NCBI RefSeq assembly: GCF_003065425.1
Contig: NZ_CP026949.1
Span: 1,488,001 to 1,552,000, forward strand
Direction of reading: 5' to 3'
DNA from: Mycetocola zhujimingii
GTDB lineage: Bacteria > Actinomycetota > Actinomycetes > Actinomycetales > Microbacteriaceae
DNA length: 64,000 nt
This document shows, piece after piece, positions 45,569 through 54,238 of this stretch (position 1 is its first letter; each line of letters opens with the position of its first letter). The position numbers were made by a program, and so were the translations under genes. The notes beneath the pieces are model-generated. The model saw only the letters and a program-made list of their open reading frames with translations. It was not told where the DNA came from and did not search any database.

Positions 45569-46339
45569 TTATACCGCCAGGAATTCGCCGAGTGTGAGGA
45601 TGGGATCGTTTGTCACGAGCGCTTCGCCGATGAGCACGACGTCGGCACCTGCCGCGCGGTAGTGAGCCACGTCTGCCGGTGCGAGTACCGCGGACTCAGC
45701 GACCCTGATGACCCCCGATGGGATCTGGGAAGCGAGAGTGCCGAAGAGATCGCGATCGAGTTCGAATGTGGAGAGGTCGCGGGCGTTGACGCCGATGAGT
45801 TCTGCGCCGAGGTCGAGAGCCTGCTCGAGTTCTTCCGCGCTGTGGGTCTCGACGAGTGCGGTCATTCCGAGTTCGCGGATGAGCGTGTACAGCTCGCTGA
45901 GGGTCTTCGTGTCGAGGCCGGCAACGATGAGCAGTGCGAGATCTGCTCCAGCGGCGCGCGCTTCGAACACCTGGTACGGGGTCGAGATGAAGTCCTTGCG
46001 CAGGACGGGAATCGACACAGCACCGCGGACCTCTTCAAGGTCGGCGAGCGATCCCTTGAACTTGCGTCCCTCGGTGAGCACGCTGATGGCACTCGCTCCC
46101 CCGGCCTCGTATGAGACCGCGAGCTGGGCCGGGTCAGGGATATCGGCGAGCTGCCCGCGGGATGGGCTCGCCCGCTTGACCTCGGCGATGATCTTGACAC
46201 GATCGGCCGGCGCGAGCGCAGACAGGGCGTCGAGAGGGGCTGGTGCGGCAAGCGCAGCGGCTTCCACCTGCGACAGCGAGCGCTGAAGTTCACGCTCGCG
46301 AGCGTCGGAGAGGGCGCCGGCCATCAGATCGGCCAGCAC
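45569..46339 (-). CDS. trpC: Indole-3-glycerol phosphate synthase
   Basis: 256 aa with the signature [15 protein letters not shown] (catalytic Lys/Glu region), VLRKDFIS and [13 protein letters not shown]. It closes the indole ring from CdRP. It is not fused to trpF; in actinobacteria that step is normally done by the dual-function HisA/PriA isomerase, which is not in this window. The start could be GTG 46339 or ATG 46324; neither has a good ribosome site. Confidence 0.96.
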   Translation of the reverse strand: MLADLMAGALSDARERELQRSLSQVEAAALAAPAPLDALSALAPADRVKIIAEVKRASPSRGQLADIPDPAQLAVSYEAGGASAISVLTEGRKFKGSLADLEEVRGAVSIPVLRKDFISTPYQVFEARAAGADLALLIVAGLDTKTLSELYTLIRELGMTALVETHSAEELEQALDLGAELIGVNARDLSTFELDRDLFGTLASQIPSGVIRVAESAVLAPADVAHYRAAGADVVLIGEALVTNDPILTLGEFLAV

Positions 46340-46343
46340 GGTA

Positions 46344-46574
46344 CTAGTGCTCCTTGGGGGCGGACTTCGGGCCGTTGACGCCGTAACCGGCCTTCTTCAT
46401 GATCCAGCCGACAATGGCGCCGACGACGACGAGTCCTGCGGATGACCACACGAGCCACGGCGTGTCGAACCAGAAGGCGATGGTGCCGACGGCGAAGCCG
46501 ATCAGCATGATGGTGATGGCCGTCCAGGCGGCAGGTGAGTGGCCGTGTCCCGGTTCGTTTGACTCGTCGCTCAT
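46344..46574 (-). CDS. HGxxPAAW-family small membrane protein
   Basis: 76 aa. It carries GHGHSPAAWTAI, the motif naming this family, followed by two membrane helices at about 18-38 and 41-60 and a basic cytoplasmic tail. It sits in actinobacterial trp clusters. The function is unknown, but a role with the neighbouring Trp membrane protein is plausible. AAGGAGA lies before the ATG, and a TAGAAT -10 lies 29 bases upstream of it, so this gene and trpCBA may have their own promoter. Confidence 0.88.
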   Translation of the reverse strand: MSDESNEPGHGHSPAAWTAITIMLIGFAVGTIAFWFDTPWLVWSSAGLVVVGAIVGWIMKKAGYGVNGPKSAPKEH

Positions 46575-46596
46575 GGGTCTCCTTCAGTCTTGGTGC

Positions 46597-46608
46597 AGTT
46601 TCATTCTA
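46597..46608 (-). promoter_or_regulatory. Candidate internal promoter before the HGxxPAAW-trpCBA genes
   Basis: TAGAAT (46608-46603, 5/6) on the minus strand predicts a start near 46597, about 22 bases before the ATG. The -35 is unclear. It lies downstream of a GC hairpin after the Trp membrane protein gene. Confidence 0.45.
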
Positions 46609-46656
46609 TCGGGTGGCGGTGAGGCCAGTCGCGTCACATCGGTCCGCGTCTCGTTG

Positions 46657-46671
46657 CCCGCCAACGGCGGG
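46657..46671 (-). terminator. Short GC hairpin after the Trp membrane protein gene
   Basis: CCCGCC-N3-GGCGGG (46657-46671), a 6-bp all-GC stem 21 bp past the stop, with no T-run. It might pause or partly end transcription between trpE and trpCBA. Confidence 0.35.
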
Positions 46672-46691
46672 AAGCACACCCCCGGTGGGCT

Positions 46692-47306
46692 TTACTTCGT
46701 GGGGTCGTCGCCCCGTGTGAGGTCGTCCCAGCTGTCGACAGCATCCGGCATCTCGGCGGTCGCCACAGGCTCGAGCCGTACCGCTGAGTATTTCTTCGAC
46801 GAGCGCGGCCACGAACGAGCCGTGACCACGATGCCGATGCCGGTGATGGCCGTGGCGATGCCGAGAACAAGGGTGATGGCAGGCCACGGGGTCACGGCAG
46901 CAGAGTCGACGACGGCCGCTATCGATTCGGTGCCGGCGATGCCTGTGGCATCCGTCACGGCGGCTCCGGCCGCGCCGACCGGGTCGGTGAAGACGAGCAC
47001 CGCCGAGAGCGCAACGCTGGCCCCGAGTACCACCTCGAGGATGCCGAGGAGGTAGCGGAAACCGATGCCCGCTATGGCGAGAGCGGCGCCGAGGGCGAGG
47101 GATGCCAGAGCGAGGGCTGCGAGGGCGGGAGCAGCGACAGCACCGTCGACGGCGAGTTCGTCGCGCGCCGGTGCCGCCAGGGCGACCGTGAGCCACTGCT
47201 GCGTCCACGCGATGAGGGTGAGACCGGCGAGAGCGAGCGCGAGCAGCATGAGCGTGTACTTGACCCGCTTGCCGCTCCGGGCGTCATCCGGCGTCACCTC
47301 ACTCAC
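46692..47306 (-). CDS. Trp biosynthesis-associated membrane protein
   Basis: 204 aa with four membrane helices (about 13-32, 48-70, 77-103 and 133-155) and the WTQQWLTVAL segment of the actinobacterial Trp-operon membrane protein family (TIGR02234). The biochemical role is unknown; transport or membrane anchoring of the pathway has been suggested by position only. The GTG start overlaps the trpE stop (GTGA). Confidence 0.9.
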   Translation of the reverse strand: MSEVTPDDARSGKRVKYTLMLLALALAGLTLIAWTQQWLTVALAAPARDELAVDGAVAAPALAALALASLALGAALAIAGIGFRYLLGILEVVLGASVALSAVLVFTDPVGAAGAAVTDATGIAGTESIAAVVDSAAVTPWPAITLVLGIATAITGIGIVVTARSWPRSSKKYSAVRLEPVATAEMPDAVDSWDDLTRGDDPTK

Positions 47307-48841
47307 ATGACCCTCGTCATGGCGTTCGCGACGGCGACGGCCCGAAGTGGCGCCGCTGCCTTGTTCTGCGATTCCAGGAACTCGCTGTCCGGGTCGGAGT
47401 CGGCGACCAGGCCGCCTCCGGCCTGAACATGGGCGACACCGTTCATGATCGTGGCAGTGCGGATGGCGATCGCCAGGTCGATGTCACCGGTGAAGGCAAA
47501 GTAGCCCACCACTCCCCCGTAGACACCACGCTGAGCCGGCTCGAGTTCGTCGATGATTTCGAGCGCGCGAGGCTTTGGGGCTCCTGACAGCGTGCCGGCC
47601 GGGAAGGTCGCCCGGAACACGTCGATACCCGACGCGCCCGCCGTGAGGTTTCCCTCGACGCTCGACACGAGGTGCATGATGTGGCTGAACCGCTCGATCC
47701 GCATGAACTCGGTGACCTCAACCGTGCCTGCGGTGCAGACCTTCAGCAGGTCATTCCGAGCGAGATCGACGAGCATGAGGTGTTCAGCGCGTTCCTTCTC
47801 GTCTGAGGCCAGCTCTGCGGCAAGTTCGGCGTCACGCTCAGGGGTTTCGCCCCTAGGCTTGGAACCGGCGATCGGGTGGGTGAAGACCCGGCCCTTCTGC
47901 ACCTTGACGAGCGCCTCAGGCGACGAGCCCACGATCGAATACGGCGTGCCATCGACGGTGTGGAGGTTGATCAGGTACATGTACGGGCTCGGGTTGAGAC
48001 TCCGCAGGATCCGGTATACGTCGATCGGGTCTGCAACGCACTCCTGATCGAAGCGCTGCGAGACGACGACCTGGAAGATGTCGCCGTTGCGGATGTGTTC
48101 CTTGGCGGTGACGACCGAGTCGAGGAAGTCCTCTCTGCGTGTGCGATGCTTCGGGTCAGCCGCTGTGCCGAGGTCAACGTGGGCGAGCCACGCCTGGCTG
48201 GGTTCTGCCAGCCTGGACTGCATCGAGTCGAGCCGCTCCTGGGCGTTCCGCCACAGGGCCTCTGCGTCGTCGAGCCCGTCGTTGAGCACGTTGGCGATCA
48301 GCTGGACGGTACCGGTGCGGTGGTCGATGACGACGAGGTCGGCGACGAAGGAGAGCGCCTGGTCCGGCACGCCCACCTCACGGACCGGCTGGTTGGGCAG
48401 GCGTTCGATCTGCCGAATCGCCTCCCAGCCGATGAAGCCGACGAGGCCGCCGGTGAGCGGCGGGTGCCCGTCGACGGGTGGAGTTTCCCATCGGCTGTGC
48501 AGTTGGGCGATCGCCTCGAGCGGGGTCAGCCCGTCGATGGAACCGAGCGCGCGCTTGGCACTCATGCCGTAATCCAGCCAGGCGGTCGCGTCGTTGTTCT
48601 GCGTCAGAACGCCGAAGCTCGACACCCCGACAAAGGAAAACCGCGACCAGATCCCGCCCTGCTCCGCAGATTCGAGCAGGAAGCTGCCCGGGCGGCCGAT
48701 GGCGAGCTTGCGGTAGATGCCGACCGGAGTCTCACCGTCGGCGAAGAGTTCACGGATGACGGGAATCACCCTGTGCTCGCCGGTGAGTTCACGGAACCCG
48801 GCGTGCGTCGTCGTTCCCGGCTGTGCGTGGTGCTTAGTCAT
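47303..48841 (-). CDS. trpE: Anthranilate synthase component I
   Basis: 512 aa from the ATG at 48841. It has the chorismate-binding core with EDFLDSVVTAKEHIRNGDIFQVVVSQRF, GSSPEALVKV and FPAGTLSGAPKPRALEII. An N-terminal LLESAEQGGIWSRFSFVG fits the tryptophan feedback-site region (LLES). It needs TrpG for glutamine use, which is not here. The start overlaps the hisI stop by 8 bp and has GGAGG upstream, so it is coupled to the his genes and no leader peptide or attenuator precedes it. The ORF could begin at 48871 instead. Confidence 0.96.
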   Translation of the reverse strand: MTKHHAQPGTTTHAGFRELTGEHRVIPVIRELFADGETPVGIYRKLAIGRPGSFLLESAEQGGIWSRFSFVGVSSFGVLTQNNDATAWLDYGMSAKRALGSIDGLTPLEAIAQLHSRWETPPVDGHPPLTGGLVGFIGWEAIRQIERLPNQPVREVGVPDQALSFVADLVVIDHRTGTVQLIANVLNDGLDDAEALWRNAQERLDSMQSRLAEPSQAWLAHVDLGTAADPKHRTRREDFLDSVVTAKEHIRNGDIFQVVVSQRFDQECVADPIDVYRILRSLNPSPYMYLINLHTVDGTPYSIVGSSPEALVKVQKGRVFTHPIAGSKPRGETPERDAELAAELASDEKERAEHLMLVDLARNDLLKVCTAGTVEVTEFMRIERFSHIMHLVSSVEGNLTAGASGIDVFRATFPAGTLSGAPKPRALEIIDELEPAQRGVYGGVVGYFAFTGDIDLAIAIRTATIMNGVAHVQAGGGLVADSDPDSEFLESQNKAAAPLRAVAVANAMTRVM

Positions 48842-49223
48842 CGTCGCCTCCGCTGTCGGTGTCACCGTCATCGGGGATGTCGCCGATCACGGGGCTGAGG
48901 TCGCGCGAGTCGAAACAGGTTCTCGTGCCGGTGTGGCAGGCGACCCCCACCTGCTCGACCTGGATCAGCAGCGTGTCGTTGTCGCAGTCGAGCGACGCTC
49001 CGCGGACGTACTGCGCGTTGCCGGAGGTGTCACCCTTCCGCCAGTATTCGGAGCGCGACCGTGACCAGAAGGTCACCCGGCCCTCGGTGAGGGTCCGGCG
49101 AACCGCCTCGTCGTTCATGTAGCCGAGCATGAGCACCTCGCCGGTGTCCCACTGCTGGATGATCGCAGGCACGAGTCCGTCCGCGTTGAACTGGATGGAT
49201 TCGATCGTGGATGAGACGCTCAT
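48834..49223 (-). CDS. hisI: Phosphoribosyl-AMP cyclohydrolase
   Basis: 129 aa of the single-domain HisI type. It has [19 protein letters not shown], the metal-binding Asp pair in [10 protein letters not shown] and zinc cysteines in [12 protein letters not shown]. An acidic tail of about 20 residues is extra. It opens the PR-AMP ring in histidine synthesis. HisE is a separate gene here. The start overlaps the hisF stop (ATGA). Confidence 0.97.
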   Translation of the reverse strand: MSVSSTIESIQFNADGLVPAIIQQWDTGEVLMLGYMNDEAVRRTLTEGRVTFWSRSRSEYWRKGDTSGNAQYVRGASLDCDNDTLLIQVEQVGVACHTGTRTCFDSRDLSPVIGDIPDDGDTDSGGDDD

Positions 49224-49984
49224 GAGCGCACCAGTATCCCTTCGCTGCGGAGTTCGCGCTTGACGTCGTCGATGGTGAGCTGTCCCGAGTGGAACACGCT
49301 CGCGGCGAGAACCGCGTCGGCACCGGCCTTAATGGCCGGCGGGAAGTCCTCTACTCGGCCTGCGCCGCCCGACGCGATGACGGGAACCGTGCTGATCTCG
49401 CGCATGAGCGTGAGCAGTTCGAGGTCGAAGCCTTCTTTTGTGCCGTCGGCATCGATGGAGTTGACGAGGAGCTCGCCCGCTCCGCGTTCGATGGCTTCAC
49501 GCGCCCACTGGAGTGCATCGAGTGTCGTCTCGGTCCGTCCGCCGTGTGTCGTGACGACGAACCCCGATTCGGTGGTTTGTGACCTCTTGACGTCGAGCGA
49601 GAGGACGAGGACCTGTGCACCGAACCTGTCGGCGATCTCGCCGAGCAATGCCGGCCTCGCGATGGCAGCGCTGTTCACGCCGACTTTGTCAGCACCGCTG
49701 CCCTGAAGGCGTGCAACGTCTTCCGTACTCCGGATGCCGCCACCGACGGTGAGAGGGATGAACACCTGTTCCGCGGTCCTCGTCACCACGTCGTACGTTG
49801 TCGCCCGGTTGTCGACGGTTGCTGTGACGTCGAGGAACGTCAGTTCGTCCGCGCCCTGTTCGTAGTACCGTCGCGCGAGGGCGACCGGGTCGCCGGCGTC
49901 GCGCAGGTTCTGGAAGTTGACACCCTTGACCACCCGGCCGTCAGCGACGTCGAGGCAGGGAATGACACGTCGCGCCAGGCTCAT
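49220..49984 (-). CDS. hisF: Imidazole glycerol phosphate synthase subunit HisF
   Basis: 254 aa TIM barrel. The catalytic Asp is in [20 protein letters not shown] and the second in [19 protein letters not shown] and [11 protein letters not shown] are the phosphate sites. It is the cyclase half of the IGP synthase complex; partner HisH is not in the window. It lies 12 bp after hisG and overlaps hisI. Confidence 0.97.
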   Translation of the reverse strand: MSLARRVIPCLDVADGRVVKGVNFQNLRDAGDPVALARRYYEQGADELTFLDVTATVDNRATTYDVVTRTAEQVFIPLTVGGGIRSTEDVARLQGSGADKVGVNSAAIARPALLGEIADRFGAQVLVLSLDVKRSQTTESGFVVTTHGGRTETTLDALQWAREAIERGAGELLVNSIDADGTKEGFDLELLTLMREISTVPVIASGGAGRVEDFPPAIKAGADAVLAASVFHSGQLTIDDVKRELRSEGILVRS

Positions 49985-49996
49985 CGTCGTCCTGAC

Positions 49997-50836
49997 CTAG
50001 AGCCGCGCCGCGTGGATGGCGCTCACCAGGATGGCGCGCGCGCCGATCTCGTAGAGAGCGTCCATGATCTGGTTGGTGCGTTCGCGAGGAACCATGACCC
50101 GGACGGCCACCCAGTCCTTGTCACGAAGCGGAGAGACCGTCGGCGATTCGATACCGCCGGCAATAGCCGTGGCCTGGTCGAGGAGGCGTTCAGGCAGGTC
50201 GTAATCCATGATCACGTACTTGCGTGCGACGAGAACTCCCTGCAGTCGGCGCAGCAGGGTCGTGAGTCCCGGCTTCTCCTCAGGCGCACCGATGAGTACG
50301 GCAGTGGATTCGAGGATGACCGGCCCGAAGATGTCGAGTTCAGCCTTGCGCAGTGTGGTGCCTGTCGACACGACGTCGGCGACGGCATCCGCGACGCCAA
50401 GCCGAACCGCTGACTCAACAGCCCCGTCGAGCGGGACGAGCTTGACCGTGACGTTGTGCTCGGCGAGAAATGCGCCGACGAGGCCGGGGTAGCTTGTCGC
50501 AACCCGCAGGCCGGAGAGGTCTGACAGTTCGCTGAAGCGGCCGATCGGGCCCGCGAAACGGAACGTGGAGTCGGCGAAGCCGAGGCGTTCGATCTCGATC
50601 GCCTCTGACCCTGAGTCGAGGAGCAGGTCGCGGCCGGTGATGCCGACGTCGAGCGCGCCCGAGCCGACATAGGTGGCGATGTCGCGGGGGCGCAGGAAGA
50701 AGAACTCGACACCGTTGCGTGCGTCGATGAGGTGGAGTTCCTTTGGATCCCTGCGGCCGGCATATCCGGCTTCTGACAGCATCTGGGCTGCGGTGTCGGC
50801 GAGTGAGCCCTTATTGGGCACTGCAATTCTCAACAT
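49997..50836 (-). CDS. hisG: ATP phosphoribosyltransferase (long form)
   Basis: 279 aa, the long HisG with a C-terminal regulatory domain that binds histidine, so no HisZ is needed. LRIAVPNKGSLADTA opens the protein, DVGITGRDLLLDSG marks the catalytic core and AVRVMVPRERTNQIMDALYEIGA the regulatory domain. It is the first enzyme of histidine synthesis. hisE lies 60 bp upstream in the same direction, as in mycobacteria. Confidence 0.97.
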   Translation of the reverse strand: MLRIAVPNKGSLADTAAQMLSEAGYAGRRDPKELHLIDARNGVEFFFLRPRDIATYVGSGALDVGITGRDLLLDSGSEAIEIERLGFADSTFRFAGPIGRFSELSDLSGLRVATSYPGLVGAFLAEHNVTVKLVPLDGAVESAVRLGVADAVADVVSTGTTLRKAELDIFGPVILESTAVLIGAPEEKPGLTTLLRRLQGVLVARKYVIMDYDLPERLLDQATAIAGGIESPTVSPLRDKDWVAVRVMVPRERTNQIMDALYEIGARAILVSAIHAARL

Positions 50837-50896
50837 CTGGTTTTCTCTCGTTCGGAGCGGTTCTGATCGACTGTGTGACTGGGGATTACCCCGGCA

Positions 50897-51160
50897 TCAC
50901 AGATGTCGATAGACGTCCTCCGGGGAGAGGCCCTTGGCGATCATGAGCACCTGGAGGTGGTAGATCAGCTGGGAGATCTCTTCGGCGGTCTCGGCGTCGC
51001 TCTGGTATTCAGCGGCCATCCAGACCTCGGCGGCTTCCTCGACGATCTTCTTGCCGATGGCGTGCACGCCCGCGTCGAGCTCACGAACGGTGCCGCTGCC
51101 CTCTGGCCTGGTTTCGGCCTTTGAGCTGAGTTCCGCGAACAGGTCGTCGAATGTTTTCAC
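50897..51160 (-). CDS. hisE: Phosphoribosyl-ATP pyrophosphohydrolase
   Basis: 87 aa from the GTG at 51160. It is an all-alpha MazG-like fold with [16 protein letters not shown] and [17 protein letters not shown] (metal-binding Glu/Asp). It removes pyrophosphate from PR-ATP. An ORF extension to 51292 overlaps rpe and is not conserved. The ribosome site is weak. Confidence 0.95.
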   Translation of the reverse strand: MKTFDDLFAELSSKAETRPEGSGTVRELDAGVHAIGKKIVEEAAEVWMAAEYQSDAETAEEISQLIYHLQVLMIAKGLSPEDVYRHL

Positions 51161-51173
51161 AGTACTCAGGGTA

Positions 51174-51854
51174 CTAGCGTTTCGGGCCCCGGGCGTGCGA
51201 GTGCGCTGAGGCGGCCCTGCGAAGCAGATCGATCTGCAGGCCGGGATTGTCGGCAGCGAACACGCTCGAGCCGGCAACGAAGGTGTCTGCACCGGCTTCG
51301 GCCGCGATCCCTATGGTGTCCTCGCTGATTCCGCCGTCGACCTGCAGCCAGATATCCGAGCCGACCCTGCCCGCTGCCTCGCTGAGCATCCTCAGCTTCG
51401 GCATCGTCTCCGGCATGAACTTCTGCCCTCCGAAGCCGGGCTCGACAGTCATGACGAGAACGAGGTCGAACTCGTCGAGGATGTCGAGGTATGGCTCGAT
51501 CGCGGTGCCGGGTTTCACGGCGATCCCCGCGCGTGCGCCGATGTCACGCAGCCGCCTGGCGACGGCGACGGGGCTGTCCGTCGCCTCCGCGTGGAAGGTG
51601 ACCGAGTACGCGCCGAGCTCGGCGTAGCCGGGTGCCCAGCGCTCGGGGTCGTCGATCATGAGGTGCACGTCGAGAGGAACAGGCGAGACCTGCTGGATTC
51701 GTTCGACCATCTGCGGACCGAAGGTGAGGTTCGGGACGAAGTGGTTGTCCATGACGTCGACGTGGACGAGGTCGGCTGAGCTGATCGAGCTGAGCGCACT
51801 CTCGATGTTCACAAAGTCAGCGGCGAGGATGCTCGGGTTGATCCGGATCGACAT
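51174..51854 (-). CDS. rpe: Ribulose-phosphate 3-epimerase
   Basis: 226 aa TIM barrel. It has [35 protein letters not shown] with metal-binding His/Asp, [13 protein letters not shown] and VDGGISEDT. It interconverts ribulose 5-phosphate and xylulose 5-phosphate in the pentose phosphate pathway. It lies 22 bp downstream of rsmB and 13 bp upstream of hisE. Confidence 0.97.
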   Translation of the reverse strand: MSIRINPSILAADFVNIESALSSISSADLVHVDVMDNHFVPNLTFGPQMVERIQQVSPVPLDVHLMIDDPERWAPGYAELGAYSVTFHAEATDSPVAVARRLRDIGARAGIAVKPGTAIEPYLDILDEFDLVLVMTVEPGFGGQKFMPETMPKLRMLSEAAGRVGSDIWLQVDGGISEDTIGIAAEAGADTFVAGSSVFAADNPGLQIDLLRRAASAHSHARGPKR

Positions 51855-51876
51855 GGGGAGAGCCTAACCGAGCCCG

Positions 51877-53274
51877 TCAGGCTTTGCTGATGAGGGTGAT
51901 GAACATGGCGTCGGTGCCGTGACGGTGCGGCCAGAGCTGGACTGTCGTACCGTCGCGGTCGGGCTGCTGGTCGCCGAGTTCAACAGGTTCGAGCACGAAC
52001 GAGTTCACGACGGACGCTGTGTCGAGGAGCGTCGCCCTGTCCCCGAGGCGCCTGAGCGCGTCGAGAACGACGCCACGCGACTCTGCGAGGTGGGGCGAGC
52101 AGGTGACGTACGCCAGCACTCCACCCGGCTTCAGGGCTTCGAACGCCGAGAGGAACAGCGACTGTTGCAGTTTGGTCAGGTCGCCGACGTCCCTGGCCGT
52201 CTTGCGCCAGCGGGCCTCCGGCCGTCGCCGCAGGGCGCCGAGACCGGTGCACGGTGCGTCGACGAGGATCCTGTCGTAGGTGGCGGGGTGCAGGTCGCCG
52301 ATCGTGGTCCCGTCAATTTCCGTCACCTCGATGTCGCCAGGCACCGGCGCTACGGCGCGGCGAACCAGTTCCGCACGCGCCGGAACGACCTCGTTCGCCG
52401 TCAGGCGTGCTCCGCCGATGGCGGCTTCGGCACCGAGCAGGGCGGTCTTGCCGCCCGGCCCCGCACAGAGGTCGAGCCACAGCTCCCCCTCGCTGACCGG
52501 CATCGCCCTGCTGAGCGCGAGCGCGGCAATTTGCGAACCTTCGTCCTGCACCCGAAGCCGACCGGCTTCGGAGCGGATGGCGGTATCCGGGTCGCCGCCG
52601 TCGAGGACAAACCCGAACGGCGAGAACGTGTCTGGCTCTGCGCCGTCGGGAATCTGGGCGAGTCCGGGAAGCGCAATGAGGTTCACCCTGGGCGCCACGT
52701 TGTCTGCTGCGAGCAACTGTTCGAGCTCGTCGCTCCTGCCCTCGGCGGCGAGTGCCTGGCGGAACGCGCGCACGATCCAGGCCGGGTGGGCGAACTCGGC
52801 GGCGAGCCTCTCATCGTTGGTCTTCGTGGTCGCGAGCACCCTCTCGCGCCACTCGTCGGCGGATGACCGGGAGATGGTGCGGAGCACTCCGTTCGTGAAC
52901 CCGACCGCAGAGCGCGACCCGACGCTCCTCGCGAGTGCGACCGACTCGTTCACCGCGGCGTGCGGCGCCACACGGGTGGCGAGCAGCTGGTGGGCGCCGA
53001 GCCTGAGCACATCGAGGATGTCCTCGTCGATCTGCGCGACCGGACGGTTGGCGGCAAGCTCGATCACGCGATCGTAGTATCCGCGCATCCGGAGCGTGCC
53101 GTACGTCAGCTCGGTGGCCAGTCCGGCATCCGCTGTGCCGAGAGCCTGTCGTTTGATGAGGGTCGGCAGCAGGAGGTTGGCGTACGCGTCGTCGCGGCTG
53201 ACCGCGTTGATGACGTCGAACGCGACGCGGCGTGCTGGCTGGATGGAGGCTGGGGATTCGGGTGCGGCATTCAT
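51877..53274 (-). CDS. rsmB: 16S rRNA m5C967 methyltransferase RsmB, NusB-fold N-terminus
   Basis: 465 aa. The N-terminal NusB-like RNA-binding domain (about 10-150: PARRVAFDVINAV, LRMRGYYDRVIELAA, VNESVALAR) precedes the methyltransferase. SAM motif LDLCAGPGGKTALL, catalytic Cys in DAPCTGLGALRRRPEARW and second Cys in YVTCSPHLAESRGVV are visible. It methylates cytosine in the small-subunit rRNA. It follows fmt by 9 bp, the conserved fmt-rsmB pair. Confidence 0.96.
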   Translation of the reverse strand: MNAAPESPASIQPARRVAFDVINAVSRDDAYANLLLPTLIKRQALGTADAGLATELTYGTLRMRGYYDRVIELAANRPVAQIDEDILDVLRLGAHQLLATRVAPHAAVNESVALARSVGSRSAVGFTNGVLRTISRSSADEWRERVLATTKTNDERLAAEFAHPAWIVRAFRQALAAEGRSDELEQLLAADNVAPRVNLIALPGLAQIPDGAEPDTFSPFGFVLDGGDPDTAIRSEAGRLRVQDEGSQIAALALSRAMPVSEGELWLDLCAGPGGKTALLGAEAAIGGARLTANEVVPARAELVRRAVAPVPGDIEVTEIDGTTIGDLHPATYDRILVDAPCTGLGALRRRPEARWRKTARDVGDLTKLQQSLFLSAFEALKPGGVLAYVTCSPHLAESRGVVLDALRRLGDRATLLDTASVVNSFVLEPVELGDQQPDRDGTTVQLWPHRHGTDAMFITLISKA

Positions 53275-53283
53275 TGTGTGGTT

Positions 53284-54201
53284 CTACTCTGCCACGATCT
53301 GAGGATCCGGCCCGAGCCCCCGCCACCAGTCAGCCGCGCGCATCGCCGGTTTACCGGCCGGCTGGACCGTGTCGAGCTGGAGAGCCGTCGAGGCGGTGCC
53401 GATGAGCACCTCCCGCTCGGAGAGGGCGAGCACGCCGGGTGGAAGGGTGACGTCAGGGCGCGGCCTCATGCCGAGGATCTTGAACCGGGCACCGCCGATC
53501 GTCGTGTGCGCGCCGGGTTCGGGCGTGACGCCCCTGAATCGGTTGTAGAGAGTTTCGGCGTCGTTGGTCCAGTCGAGTCGGCCATCCTCGATCCTCAGTT
53601 TGGGCGCGATGGTCACCGAACCGGACTGCGGAACCGCGCTGGCGCGTCCACCGGCGATGTCGTCGACGACCCGGACGAGCAGTTCGCTTCCGGTGACGGC
53701 CAGCTCGCCGAGGAGGTCTGCCGCCGTGGCGTCAGGAGCTATCGGGTGCTCGACGGTGCCGAAGATGTCGCCGGCGTCGAGCTCAGGCACGAGCTGGAAA
53801 ACACTTGCTCCAGTCACGGTGTCACCGGCGATGAGCGAGCGCTGCACCGGTGCTGCTCCACGCCACGCAGGCAGCAGAGAGAAGTGCAGGTTGATCCAGC
53901 CGAGCCGGGGCGTCGAGAGCAGCGGCTCCCGCAGCAGTCCCCCGTACGCGACGATCACACCGAGGTCGACGTCAAGAGCCCGGACGCGGTCGGTCACGGC
54001 ATCGGTGAGGCGGTTGGCCTTGAGAACGGGAATCGAGTGCTCCTCGGCCACCAGGGCAACGGGCGACGGGGTGAGAACGCGCTTGCGGCCGAGCGGAGCA
54101 TCCTCCCGCGTCAACACGGCGACGACGTCGTGGTCGCTGTCGATCAGGGCGGTGAGGCTGGAAACAGCGACAGCCGGTGTTCCGGCGAAGATCAGCCTCA
54201 T
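53284..54201 (-). CDS. fmt: Methionyl-tRNA formyltransferase
   Basis: 305 aa. MRLIFAGTPAVAVSSLTALI opens the formyl-transferase fold, and the active-site region is INLHFSLLPAWRGAAPVQRSL followed by GVSVFQL-like ASVFQLVPELDAGDI. The C-terminal OB domain starts near residue 205. It formylates initiator Met-tRNA. It lies 37 bp downstream of priA. Def, often adjacent elsewhere, is not here. Confidence 0.97.
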   Translation of the reverse strand: MRLIFAGTPAVAVSSLTALIDSDHDVVAVLTREDAPLGRKRVLTPSPVALVAEEHSIPVLKANRLTDAVTDRVRALDVDLGVIVAYGGLLREPLLSTPRLGWINLHFSLLPAWRGAAPVQRSLIAGDTVTGASVFQLVPELDAGDIFGTVEHPIAPDATAADLLGELAVTGSELLVRVVDDIAGGRASAVPQSGSVTIAPKLRIEDGRLDWTNDAETLYNRFRGVTPEPGAHTTIGGARFKILGMRPRPDVTLPPGVLALSEREVLIGTASTALQLDTVQPAGKPAMRAADWWRGLGPDPQIVAE

Positions 54202-54238
54202 ACGGAGAACTGCGTGGGGGCGGAGGGGTGGGACAGGC

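Noticed and set aside
48842-48890. trp attenuator or leader peptide before trpE
   Set aside because: trpE starts inside the end of hisI; there is no space and no Trp-rich ORF.
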